Part shown: positions 12,228 to 23,036 of the stretch, one piece after another
Layout of the letters: each line of letters begins with the position of its first letter
How positions within the stretch are numbered: the stretch's first letter is position 1
NCBI GenBank assembly: GCA_030490835.1
Contig: CM059975.1
Coordinates: forward strand, 3,189,579-3,253,578
Origin: Annona cherimola
Taxonomy: Eukaryota > Streptophyta > Magnoliopsida > Magnoliales > Annonaceae
Direction of reading: 5' to 3'
DNA length: 64,000 bases
Program-made: the position numbers and the translations under genes
Notes under the pieces: model-generated
What the model saw: only the letters and a program-made list of their open reading frames with translations
Databases searched by the model: none
What the model was told of the DNA's origin: nothing

Positions 12228-12730
12228 AGGTGTGGTTGAGAAGTGATAAAATTTACTAAAAAGTTTTTTGTACAATGTAATATGACGGGGATTCTAATAA
12301 AGTATAAAGATAATAAAGTTAAAATAGATAGATTAGTCGCATAGGTAGTTGTGTAGAAATGATTAGAAAATTGGATAATTGAATAGAAATATGAGAAAAA
12401 AATAAATTTAAAATATGTCAGTTATGAGCTGTTTGGTCATTTACGACCGGTCTAAAATCCGGCGACAATTTCAGACTGGCCCAAAAACATATTTTTATTT
12501 TTTAATTTGTTATAAACAAGTAAAGTTAGGTGTATTAAATCTATAATTATCTTACTTTTTAATCATTTTTTCATAACTGCTTATATAATTAACCTATTTA
12601 TTTTAACATAATTTTTTTACTCTTCATCATTATTTTTATCATATCACATTATTTTTCTAATTTCTAATATTTTTTATCTTAAAAGCTTTTCTTTTAAAAA
12701 ATTTATCAAATTATAGACACACTCATAAAT
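12228..12730. mobile_element. Two degraded M1 MITE copies in opposite orientation
   Basis: About 12228-12430 follows the M1 reverse strand (AAAATAGATAGATTAGT, GTTGTGTAGAAATGATT), and about 12545-12730 follows the forward strand (TTTTAATCATTTTTTCATAA, TATTTTAAC). Ends are eroded and no target duplication could be found. Confidence 0.6.
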
Positions 12731-13057
12731 TTTCGATTTGGAAAGTATAGTTGCGTGACTACGTAAAGCTTTTCTATTTTTTTATTCTTTGAAATAAATA
12801 TATGGGCCCAAGTTTAATTTTGTAGGTATTCAATTTTATATTTTATAAATTTTAATTTATTTTCAAATTACGTAAATGAAAAAGCACTATTCATGGGAGC
12901 ATAAAACTTGAATATTTATAAATTTAAGCTTGGATTTTCATATTTATTTTTAAAAATAAAAAGTCTTACAAAAGTTGAAAGTGAAGCTCAATACCCCACG
13001 GAACGTGATATTGGAATCTAAGAAAATATTTAGTATTATCATAAAAAGGAAAATTTT

Positions 13058-13340
13058 TAGGACATATTTGGTAATCCAAAAACTTTTTAATTTAAACTTT
13101 CCACTCTCCACAGTCGGCAACTACCTTTTTTAATTATTGCTTATATTTTCTTATACAATAATTCTATTTTTCAATCAATTCCACACAATTATCCATACAA
13201 TTAACCTACTTATTTTAACTTTGTTATTTTTACTTTTCATCATTATCCATATTATATCACATTATTTTTTATTTAAAAAAATTTATACTAAAAACATTTC
13301 TTCTAAAATTTTATCACTCCTCCTCGAACACAGAGTAAAT
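13058..13340. mobile_element. Degraded M1 MITE
   Basis: Starts GGACATATTTGGTAATCC and keeps the order of M1 landmarks (CTCTCCAC, TTATACAATAATTC, ACACAATTATCCATAC, TATATCACATTATTT), ending near TCGAACACAG. Forward orientation. Confidence 0.65.
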
Positions 13341-13778
13341 ATCATTTATAAGCAAATGATGACGATCCAGTGCACTCATGTGCATTGAACTCGGATTCGC
13401 CGGACTCGTGGGCACTAATACACACGGTTAGGAACCGTGATCAGTCATTAATAAAATCATCGAAAATACGATTAATTAATATGCATCTGTGTCTATATTA
13501 TTTAGAAAATAAAACTCACTAATTTCGGGAGCAGGATGTCAAAACCTAAAGAAAATATTCGGTATCATTCATAGTAAACGACTTCGATTCAGTGTGCACT
13601 TGTTAGCATCGAGTTCAGTGCAAAGAGTTTATTGAATCATGTAATAAATATAAATCATCGCAAATAAGACGATCAGTTAATCATATACATCCGTATCTAT
13701 ATTATTTAGAGAATAATTGGCATCATTCATAAATAAAACATCCTCAAATAAGAAGTTTTTTTTGGCAAGATGTTTAAA

Positions 13779-14184
13779 ATATATATATATATATATGGAT
13801 TATATTCCTGTGCCGCATTCCGGTGCAGCATCGCTGTAATGGGCCCCACTTGATCATGAAATCATGATCTACTCTGCCCATCGTGTTTAGAATAATGTAT
13901 TCTATTACCATACCAATTTTCATCCCAATCAGATATGTATATGGGCCTCATCTGAAAATGGTACAAATCCAACGTAATAAAATAGTTTGATGAAAATAAC
14001 AACTTTAAAGTATCTGATTGGGATGAAAATTGGTATGGTAATAGAATACATTATTCTAAATACAATGGGTGGAGTAGATAATAATTTCATGATCATGTGG
14101 GGCCCATTTTGGGGCCACTGTACCGCTATTCCGGTGCAGTAACGTTGCACCGGAACAGCGCTCTCTCTATATATATATATATAT
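13779..14184. mobile_element. Palindromic MITE bounded by AT repeats
   Basis: Arms pair over most of their length. The best segment is 13888-13935 against about 14011-14058, essentially perfect over 48 bases around TAATGTATTCTATTACCATA. Outer arms share GCACCGGAAT/ATTCCGGTGC blocks and GGGCCCCAC. Both ends sit in TA dinucleotide runs (about 13779-13796 and 14166-14183). No coding content. Confidence 0.85.
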
Positions 14185-14669
14185 TCCTGTACTCATTTCT
14201 ACACATTTTTTGTATGATTTGATGTCTTAAGTCATGTTGCCGCGCGATTAGCTACTGGAGCCTTTTTATTTTAATTTTTTAAATAAAAGCCTGAGTGCAA
14301 GTGAAATAATTTCACATACCAAATTTCGTATTTTTTGTTTTCTTATATTTTTAGTTTCGAAAATGGGATCCTATGAATTTTTCATGTGTCGATACATGCA
14401 ATTTTCGATTTTTCATTCTAACAATTAAAACACTTGTAATTCAAAAAATATGTAATTTGGTATATGAAGCGATTTCACTTTGGGCCACGTTTATACGTAC
14501 AAATTTTCTAAGAAAGGGTTCAACAGCTCTTCTATACGTGACACTTTAGTTGGCTGGTTCTTGCTATACCCAATCTTACTCTATTTGCAAAGTTTTTACG
14601 TGTCAGTTAAATTCTTAGTCAATCTTATTTTATAGTTTATAGAGAGTTATAATACTATATAATGGATGG

Positions 14670-15016
14670 ATTGTTACTTATCTAGGCAACAACTTTATAT
14701 ATTATATATTTTTTCTTCACTTTTTTGTGAGCATATGTGTGTTTACACTTTACATCATATTAAATTTTCTTACTTTTAGATTCTTCTATGTAGATTTTAA
14801 AAATGTTTAAAAATAAAAATTTCACACATCTCACGTTTATCCTCGAATGAAAAATATATAATTTTTTATTTTTAGAATTTTATAAAAATTATATAAATTT
14901 TTTAAAAATAATGAAATTTAATATGCAATCTAAACACATTTCCGCCTACATAAAAGTGAAGAAAGTATGTGTAAAAAAATATAAAATACATGAAGTTGTC
15001 ACAACTAAGTAACAAT
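14670..15016. mobile_element. Foldback MITE (M2-like)
   Basis: Left arm starts ATTGTTACTTATCTAGGCAA and the right arm, read in reverse complement, starts TATTGTTACTTAGTTGTGAC. Inner arms pair through TTCTTCAC and CATATTAAATTT blocks. AT-rich, non-coding. Confidence 0.65.
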
Positions 15017-15659
15017 ATATCATTATTCTCTTATACATATAAAGGTTGGGAGGGACAAGTTTCCATTTTAAAATCTTTAGAGTTTTTGCATTCTACGTAA
15101 ATAGTTTGGTTGAAAATTGCAAGTATATTACAACTTTTGTTAAAATTAGAAGTGGACTTATGTGTTTTAATTCTAATTGAAGACTGAACACTTCCGTTGA
15201 CATACACTTCCGTTGACAGCATGTCAAAGGGTTCTAAAAATTTTATTGAAACGAAGAAAATACCAATATGAAAAATAAAATTATCACTTGCAACTATTAT
15301 TTTTGTTGAGAACATTATAAAAAAATAATTGCGCAAATATTTTGAAATAAAATAATGCATAAATAATGTTTTAAATAATAAAAATAAAAATTAATCAATC
15401 AAAAATTATGAGAAAATACTTTAAAATATAATTTTTTAAAGAATATTCCATGCATTAAATAGATTAGTTTTGTATCTATCGAACTAAGACAAATAATTTT
15501 AAGAATTGATTTTTAAATATTACAATATAACATCTTTATATATTAAAAATTATTTTCCAATATTATATCAATTGAATGTATGTTTATGAATTTATAATAT
15601 ATCATCTGTGATAATATTTATGAATCTATAATATATATTATTTTTCCAATATTATAATC

Positions 15660-16760
15660 AATTGAATATGCATTTTAAATGTCCGGATTGCATCAATGGG
15701 GCCCGCATTTTCACTGAACAGTGTGCACCGCTGGAGCAGCAGTTTCAGTGGTCCTCCTCTCTTACTTCCCCAAAACTCTTCTACTGCGATGACAGCCATG
15801 GCTGCTCCCGTCCAACCACCACAATGGCCCATCCTTCTCCTTCTCAAAATTCGGTACGGGCGTGATCTATCAAATCCGGCCGCAGCAATCATCTTCTCCA
15901 TCTACGGCCGGTGGCAAAAATCCATAAAAAGTGTAGCGTTTGCCCCTCTTCCTCCATCAACAATGGCGCCGGCAGCGCCGATCGTAGCAGCCACCTTCAT
16001 TATTACCCTCTCAAGCAGCATATTTGGAAATCTTTTTTTTTTCCATTAAAATCGGCCGCCATGCCCTGTTCTCGATTGATTCTGGCCATGCAGAATCCGG
16101 TAATCTCGCCATCCTATCCGCCAGATTGCGGCAGCCAGCCATGTCCAAAATAATTCCAGCCCTATCGCTGACAGCATCTGCCAGATTTCTGCATCGATTT
16201 TCGACATTCTTCTCAGCATCCGGCTGCAAATCGTGATCTACTAGTGGCTGCCATTTTCAGCTCCGGCCAGCGATGAATCTGCCTCCACAGGGAATCCAGC
16301 CAACAGCACCTTCGTATCAGAATCTAGCTTCCGTCATCACCTCGGCCCGCAGGCATGCATCTCCATTGACGCACACAACATCACCAATAATCGCCTTCAG
16401 TAGCTCATTGTCAATCAAGCATCCACGACTCTAGCGACCTGCATCAACCACCCGTTGGAAATTCGTCTTCCCCTCTTTTAGCAACATTTCTCGAATCTGA
16501 AGATCCATCGCCAGCAGGCAGCAGAAACAACAGGGATTGATTTACCGAAACCTGGCAGCAAACATCATAAAATCGGGCTGTAAGATTGCCAGCAGCCCAG
16601 AATCGTGCTATCAACGCAAGCAAAGTGAGGGGAGATTTCATCTCCCAAATCGTGTCAAAAGTCAAAACTCAAAAGACAAAATTGAATCGAGGGGTAATTT
16701 TGATATTTCATTCACACCCCGCACAGCGTTAACGGACGCTAGATGCGACGGAATGCGATA
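15660..16760. other. GC-richer island of unknown nature
   Basis: About 1.1 kb of roughly balanced composition between AT-rich flanks. Short open frames occur on both strands (for example 15696-16049 plus and 16011-16229 minus) but none resembles a known protein or runs through the island. Words such as ATCTGCCAGATT / ATCCGCCAGATTGC recur in diverged form near 16120 and 16180. It could be a decayed retroelement leader or an old gene remnant; I cannot tell which. Confidence 0.35.
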
Positions 16761-16979
16761 CGAGCATGATTTACTTGCAATTTTACGTCGGTACGCTTGC
16801 CTTATATTTGCAAATTTGGCGGCACTGTTTAAGTGCAAAATACAAATGCAAAAATTTCTAAATTTTTTATCAATGCGAAATATTGGTAGTATTAATAATT
16901 GAGTTTTTCTTCATGTAAATAAACTATTAGAGGTTGAGAAGAGAACATAAAAGTAAAAAAGCCAAGCTTACTAACCAAA

Positions 16980-17310
16980 ATACACGACATTTCTTATTTA
17001 CTTATTTATCTTTTAAAGTTTTCTTCGTGAACATATTTTAATAAGTTCATGCGTATTTAACTCATACATCAAGTTTTCATATTTTTACATTTTTTATTTT
17101 TAAAAATCAAGTTTTTAAGGGGTAAAATGGACTAAAATACACCTAAAATTGATGCTTTTTAAAAATAAGAAATAAATATATAAAAATACTGTAAAATAGT
17201 AAAACTTAATATATGAGTTTGTCTTATACTCTAAAAAAAACATATTCATGAGAAAAAATTTCGAAAATATAAATAAAAAATTAAAAAAATCTTGTACCAA
17301 AATATACTTT
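16980..17310. mobile_element. M2-like foldback MITE
   Basis: Arms pair via TTCGTGAACATATTTT / reverse complement of ACATATTCATGAGAA and via ATCAAGTTTTCATATTTTTA with its counterpart near 17190-17215. Same arm vocabulary as 6166-6542. Confidence 0.55.
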
Positions 17311-17334
17311 TTATACGTAATTTTGTTGAACTTA

Positions 17335-17609
17335 TGGTGTGTTTGTGAATGAATAAAACTTTTAATGAAAAGTTGTAGAGAATAGAAGTTGTCAAATAAT
17401 GCGATATGATAGAGGTAATAATGAGAAATAAATAAGATAACGTTGAAATAGATAAGTTAGTTGTGTTGGTAGTTGTGTAGAAATGATTGAAAAGTAGGGT
17501 AATTATATAGAAAAATGTGAAAAAATGATTAAAAAATAGGATAATTATGGAGAGTGAAAAGTTTATTAAAAAATTTTAACTTGACAACTTTTACTTATTA
17601 ACAAACAGA
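17335..17609. mobile_element. M1 MITE, reverse orientation
   Basis: Begins GGTGTGTTTGTGAATGAATA after TTAT and carries the M1 reverse-strand landmarks (AAAACTTTTAATGAAAAGTT, GTTGTGTAGAAATGATTG, GGAGAGTGAAAAGTTT). The right end is eroded (AACAAACAGATCG). Confidence 0.78.
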
Positions 17610-18034
17610 TCGTTATTCACCCAAAAGTGAGCTGATTAGTGATTACTCATTGTATTTTACCCAAAGTTACGCTCCCAGGTAGCACTGAGGTAGCACAACC
17701 CTTCTATTACTACTTTTATATTCTAATAATTTTCATATACATTTATTTTATTCTTATTCCTTTCAATACTAATTGTTGTTATTTTTTTTTAAAAAAAAAG
17801 ACAAAAATTTTACCCACCTTACTTTTACCTCTTCCGTGACGTGGGAAGATCCAGATGGTTCATTCAGACATATGCGGGAAGCAATCTTGGATGGACGGTT
17901 GACATTTGTCGTCGTTTTGGTGGCACAAAGACAGACCGATTCTTCCTCGCAGCCGCAGATAGTCTGCCTATACATACCGGGACGTCCGCCATGAAGGCGA
18001 CGTGACTAGCTCAGAGAGAGAGAGGGTGTTTTGC

Positions 18035-20480
18035 AGGGCTCTGACAGTGCCTTAACGGCGATGGCAGTCGATCGTCGACGTCTCTGGTCGCTCCAGTTCT
18101 GTAATTTCGAGTAATTTAATTGCAAATCGGGAAGCAGCTTCTCTTTTGGATTACCTTGTATTAGAGTTTCAAAATCGTAGGGTTTCTACCTTCGATTGTC
18201 TCCTTGCACCAGATTCGAATCGGAATATGCAACTAACGTTGAAACGCGAGCTGGAACTAGCGATTTCGAAGTGCAATTCGAGATGCTGGTATGTTCGCGG
18301 CTTTGAATGGTATTCTCTTTTTCTGATTCCTGCTCAATCTTTGGTTTTCCTCTTCTTTCGAGCCCTTTGCATCAATTTTTTCCTGGGAAAAAAAAAATAA
18401 ATCTAGTAAGGATGGATTTTGGAGAACAAGTCGTTTTCAGTGATTTTCACCTGAAATGGAGATGTATAGTTATCCCTCGAGTCTGAGGCTATTCTTGAAT
18501 GGCTGCTATAGATTCTGCATGTCGATGCATTTTCTATTTAGGGAAATGATTTAATATTTATCTTCTGCTACAACTAGTTCCATCTGCCGCAAGATGACCG
18601 ATTTGGGACTTGATTTGCTCAATTTCGACTGCACTGAAAGCCTTCTCTCTATTAGCTGGATGTATTTGTTCTGGGATCTAATCTAGGATGCCTTCTCCCT
18701 TAACCTTTCACGACATCGCAGTCTGCAGATTGCTGTTTTGCAAGCTGATTTGCTACCTTATAGGCCTCCGTCTCTATTTCTTCGTGTGTTCTTTCTAGGC
18801 TTAAGGTGGCTTCAGCAATCGTAAATGTCTCCACTGCTCTAATGCGAGAATTACTCCCATTGGAAACTGAAATGAGTAAAATAATTCTAGAATTATGGGC
18901 TAACGTTGCCATTCACCTTGTAATGCACCTCAGCGACGTTTGTACAGAAAAAGCTGATCCAATCATAAGATGTGGCCAGTGTCTGTTTAGTTTTGGTTAC
19001 TTTTCATAGTTTCCTGTTGTTAAATTGTGTATTTTCTTCCTCCCCGTATTCATTTTTTGAACTATTAATTTCTATTCTACAGAATCCAGGTGTCTTGCTT
19101 TTGTTGGAGTATTGCAATCTTTGCGGCTTTTTCTGGGTTCGCCTTTGTGGAGGGTAAACTGCATTTTGTGAGTAAAACAGAAACTGCTGGGAAGCTGTTT
19201 CTATTTAGCTTCCCTGTCAGTTGTGTTGATTAGTTTTTCATTTGCTTGATACTTCATCTGCACATGTCATTATTCTGAGGGTTGGTTCATATATTTGGGT
19301 TTCCGACTTGTTCTCCACCTCTTTTGTTCATGAGAACGCCCCAAAAGGAACTAAAATATTATTTGCACCTCCATCTGTTTGCATGTGTGTTTGATTCCTT
19401 GGTGGGCCATCGCTGTTTGACAGTGTTTGTGCTTTCCTTCTTAGGAATTGTAGATCTTCTAGGGCATGAGACGTCTGACTTTATTTAGCATTGTGGATTA
19501 CTCAACCCGATCTATTTAAGTGAATAAATTTGAATAATTGGGGTCAATTTGGAAGCTGAGGCCTCTCTAATATTCATCTGCTGTGTCCTGCTTAAGAATA
19601 TCCCAAAAATATCATCCTTACCAGTTCCTGCTGTGTGAGCAATAGAAAAATGAGAATGATGGTTAGTCCTGTGAAATTGTATCTATAAAAATTTAAACCC
19701 TTAGGAGTATCCTTTTAGAGTTGGTGTTAAAAACTAGAAGGAAAAAATGGGAGTCCAGATTGGAAAGTCTAATTGCTTTTCTTTTTTTCTTTGTTTGTTT
19801 TTTTTTTTTTTTTTTGTGGTAAGTGGGAAAGCCACATATTGGCATGATATTATTGATGCTGTTCTGTTTACAGCATTGCATTTAGAAAAGCATGATTTCA
19901 TCTGTTATATTTCCTGGTGCTATCTGCGTGAAACCATAGACCTTTTAGAACCTGCTGTATAATTGCACTCGTTGTTGTCTTTGCTTGTTTTAAGTTCTGC
20001 CAAACCAGCAACCCTTCCTTGATGCTTTATTTGATTTCATTCTCTTTTACAAATTCTTTCTTCGCCGCCTGTTTTTCCCTTGGTCTCTGTTCATTCACTA
20101 CCAAAATACCCATTGTTTAGAATCTTTTGCTGGCTCTTAAGGTTGCAGTTGGATACCTAGATCTAGATGGTGATGTGTTGATGGCTAGTGTTTTTATTTG
20201 TTCATAATGTTATAGCTATACAGCTAGATCTAGATAGTGATCGATTTTGCTGGTTCTTAAGGTTGCAGTTGGATATCTGGATCTAGATGGTGATTTGTTG
20301 ATGGCCCGTGTTTCTATTGATTCATAATGTTATAGCTATACATCTAGATCTAGATAGTGATGGATCCTAGATGCTTCCTTGAAAATGCAAATAAAATTTC
20401 TATACAATGATTGGTTTTTTGGCATTTTGCTTTACAGCCGAATTTAACTTATTTTATGAGCTCTTGCTTAACTCCAGATC
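18035..20480 (+). promoter_or_regulatory. 5' leader with a 2.2-kb intron and a splice-closed upstream ORF
   Basis: A leader exon of about 18035-18288 ends at a good donor (CTG/GTATGT, intron start 18289). The acceptor at 20477 is three bases before the coding ATG. In the spliced leader an upstream ATG at 18227 opens 20 codons whose stop codon TGA is made by the junction itself (TG from exon 1, A from exon 2). The intron otherwise holds T-rich tracts and a 120-bp duplication. The 5' boundary of the leader is approximate. Confidence 0.6.
20125..20364 (+). repeat. 120-bp tandem duplication in the leader intron
   Basis: Units 20125-20244 and 20245-20364 align without gaps and differ at roughly ten positions. 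Both begin TTTTGCTGG and contain GTTGCAGTTGGATA and TAGATCTAGATAGTGAT. The repeated CTAGATCTAG palindromes within each unit are noticeable. Confidence 0.9.
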
Positions 20481-20963
20481 ATGGTTCCTATGCTTGAATC
20501 TATCAAAGATGGGGGAGGCTCTATCAAAGTGGGGAGCACTGGCACAGTTGCTTCTTTGATGAACATGGAGCTGGAATCCACAAAACGCATGTCGCGATCA
20601 TCAATTTCATCTGGGAGGAAAAATCCAACTGTTCCTGTCTATGTTCCTTGTGGTGCCATTCCAAGGAGGGCACAGCCAAGGAAGAATTCACCAAATGAAG
20701 CCAGCAGCAGCAGCAGCGGTGGGCAAAACATCTCTGTGAATGCTCAGAAAATGAGATCCAGTCTCCAAAAGAACGATCAGCATATGCCAATGCTCTGCCC
20801 GGGAAGTATCCCCATGGACAGAGATGCCAGCAATGAGAAACCAAACAAGAAGGGATCATCTCTTGTTGAAGTTGTGGATCTGAAGTGTGGCAACCCTGAA
20901 AAAGTGTGGTGCTCCATACGCAAGAGAACCAGTTTCTCCAAGCTCTCAGAAACTGACGGCTAG
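20481..20963 (+). CDS. Conserved-looking plant protein of unknown function, 160 aa
   Basis: Single coding exon. The start is the first ATG after a splice acceptor (CCAG at 20474-20477). The product is Ser-rich and probably disordered: residues 10-34 include a Gly-rich SIKVGSTGTVASLMNMELES stretch, then basic Ser patches, a VYVPCGAIPRRAQPRK segment near residues 52-68, a run of Ser at about residues 75-79, and a C-terminal VEVVDLKCGNPEKVW ... FSKLSE block. I recall similar uncharacterised plant proteins sharing the N-terminal and C-terminal blocks, but no function. There is no signal peptide, membrane segment or catalytic motif. The upstream leader intron and codon-like conservation of motifs argue it is a real gene. 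Confidence 0.72.
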   Translation: MVPMLESIKDGGGSIKVGSTGTVASLMNMELESTKRMSRSSISSGRKNPTVPVYVPCGAIPRRAQPRKNSPNEASSSSSGGQNISVNAQKMRSSLQKNDQHMPMLCPGSIPMDRDASNEKPNKKGSSLVEVVDLKCGNPEKVWCSIRKRTSFSKLSETDG

Positions 20964-23036
20964 TCTTTGAATCAACTTATTTACATCAGTTTTCAGATTG
21001 CTGTAACTGAATCTGGGAAAACCTGATTATCCACAACTGCAACTGCAGAGCAGATGTTTGGGTGGTACCGGTCGCCCCCACCCTTCTTATTCTTGTTTTT
21101 CTTCTTCTTCCACGCCAGGAAAGCGAGGCCACATGGCTTACTACGTGTCCTGCAACCATCGGAGCTTACCCTGGTGGTCTGTTTTGATGCTTCCTTTGAA
21201 ACGGCGCGGCTATCTAGGCTGAGTCTTCTCAAGAACGCAATTTCCTGAGAGAGAAGTGAACCCATGGTTCCTCGAGTTCCAACCTCGATTGGATCCATCA
21301 CCGTTGGAGTGATTAGAGTTGCTCTGGCCGGGGATTTATGGTGGTGCTATTGTAGATCTGCAGATGAAGGAAAGCATCTTCTTTTCTTGTGAGCGATTGC
21401 TTTTTGCTGGAGTATCACATGCACATCCATTATCTGAGAAATGATGGAATGATGGTATTCTCGTGGTCTGCAGTGAAGGCAGGGGTTTGGTAAATCTACC
21501 TTGCTTTCTACGGCCGGCTTGCATTTCTCTTCCTAGGCCACATCACATGTATGTGACGTTTAGATCTGTGGTGCGGCGAAGAGCCAAGTGGTGGAAGTTC
21601 ACTGGTTTTAGTTCTTGCGGGTTGGCTGGACTGAGTCTTTGAGCGCTTCATGTTTGGTGCTCTGGTGGAGTCTCTTGTTTCGTAACGTTGGGTGTGGTGT
21701 CGTGCCCTCTTCCTTATTTTTTACTTTTTATCCAACCCATGCTGTCAGAACTGCCCTGGAACGAGGAATCAAAAAGCAATTTACATGCCACGGCAGGACC
21801 CACGGCAGGACCGCAGGTGGTAGGGCAAAGGAAACTGGATTGCAGATATAAAGGATCGGTGATTGTGGATAATCATTAGTGGGTTCAACACAGAGCAATT
21901 TACAAATATGATTTAGTCTTTCATGCCAAAATCAGCCGAACCATTTTAGGATGGTCATACAAAAGAAACATTATAGGGAAGCGCGCTAGTCGTTGAAATT
22001 CCTGTGGACCTATAAATAATTTTTATGATGGGTGTATATGCCATCAAAATTGTCAAATACGTTTTTTTTTTTTTTTTTTACTGACACGAGTAAGGTATCT
22101 AATCTGCTAATGTAAAAAGAGTAGACAGTACTGTGGCTTTTACAGAACTGTTCAATAGCTTAGCATGGCCCGCCTGAAAAAGAGGTCTTGATGATTTTTG
22201 GCACGATGCACGAATAGATTAGCATTCTTAGCATCCAACCTGCTTGCATGGTGGGATGACAGCCAGGCCATCAGTGGGTCCCACGTTAATTGCAGAGTTG
22301 CAGACAATTGGCATTCCGTTTGCCGCGAAAATAGAGTGGCGTTATCGTGACAGTCGTTGACCGAAAAGGACCTATAACTTCGCCCAAATAAGCACTTGAT
22401 TAAAAGGTACATCCAAATTAGCCAGGGAAACTTTCTTGAATCATATATAGCAAACGTACTTCGCGCTAAATTTCTTCCATTCCTGCAACGGTGGAATTTG
22501 ATACTGAACAGAACCGGTGAGAAAAGTAGAGATGGACAGGGCATCCATTCGATTGTGGAATCCCGCCGTACACAAAAAAAAAAAAAAAAGAAGAAAAGAA
22601 AAAGAATTATACACTAACTGGTATTTCCGATACACAACTGGTTTTGCAAGGCAGCAACACTTCGGTAGGGGAAAAAGCTCGTCCAAATAGAAACAACTGC
22701 AAAACCAAAAGAACCTCAAATTCATTTTTCATGATTAGGTACCGATGTACTGTCCATCCACCCACACCGTAATGGCTCACAAATGGCTCACAAGACTTAC
22801 AACAGAAAACAATGAATCAAACAAATCAACTGAGGTTAATACACACGCCAAAAAAACAAAAAAAAAAAACAACATGAAAACTCTAAACCAGAATACCAGA
22901 TACAAACTCGTCAGCATTTCCAAGCAAGACATATTAACCAATGGATAAAGGAGCTGAGTTACAAGATCATACAGATGCAGCAACCTTTGCTAATTCTGTG
23001 TCCTTGTCAACTGAATCGGAGAACTCAACTTTCCAA
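20964..23036. other. Spacer between the 160-aa gene and the syntaxin gene
   Basis: The first few hundred bases are likely 3' untranslated region of the plus-strand gene, and about 22650-23036 that of the minus-strand syntaxin, making this a convergent region. The middle holds open frames on both strands (for example 22152-22544 minus) that I could not match to any family. A-rich runs occur near 22566-22600 and 22853-22870. Confidence 0.45.

Noticed and set aside
18700..18912. Minus-strand ORF with a VANQLAK segment slightly reminiscent of the end of LINE RNase H domains
   Set aside because: Only a few residues fit, and no other RNase H motif is present around it.
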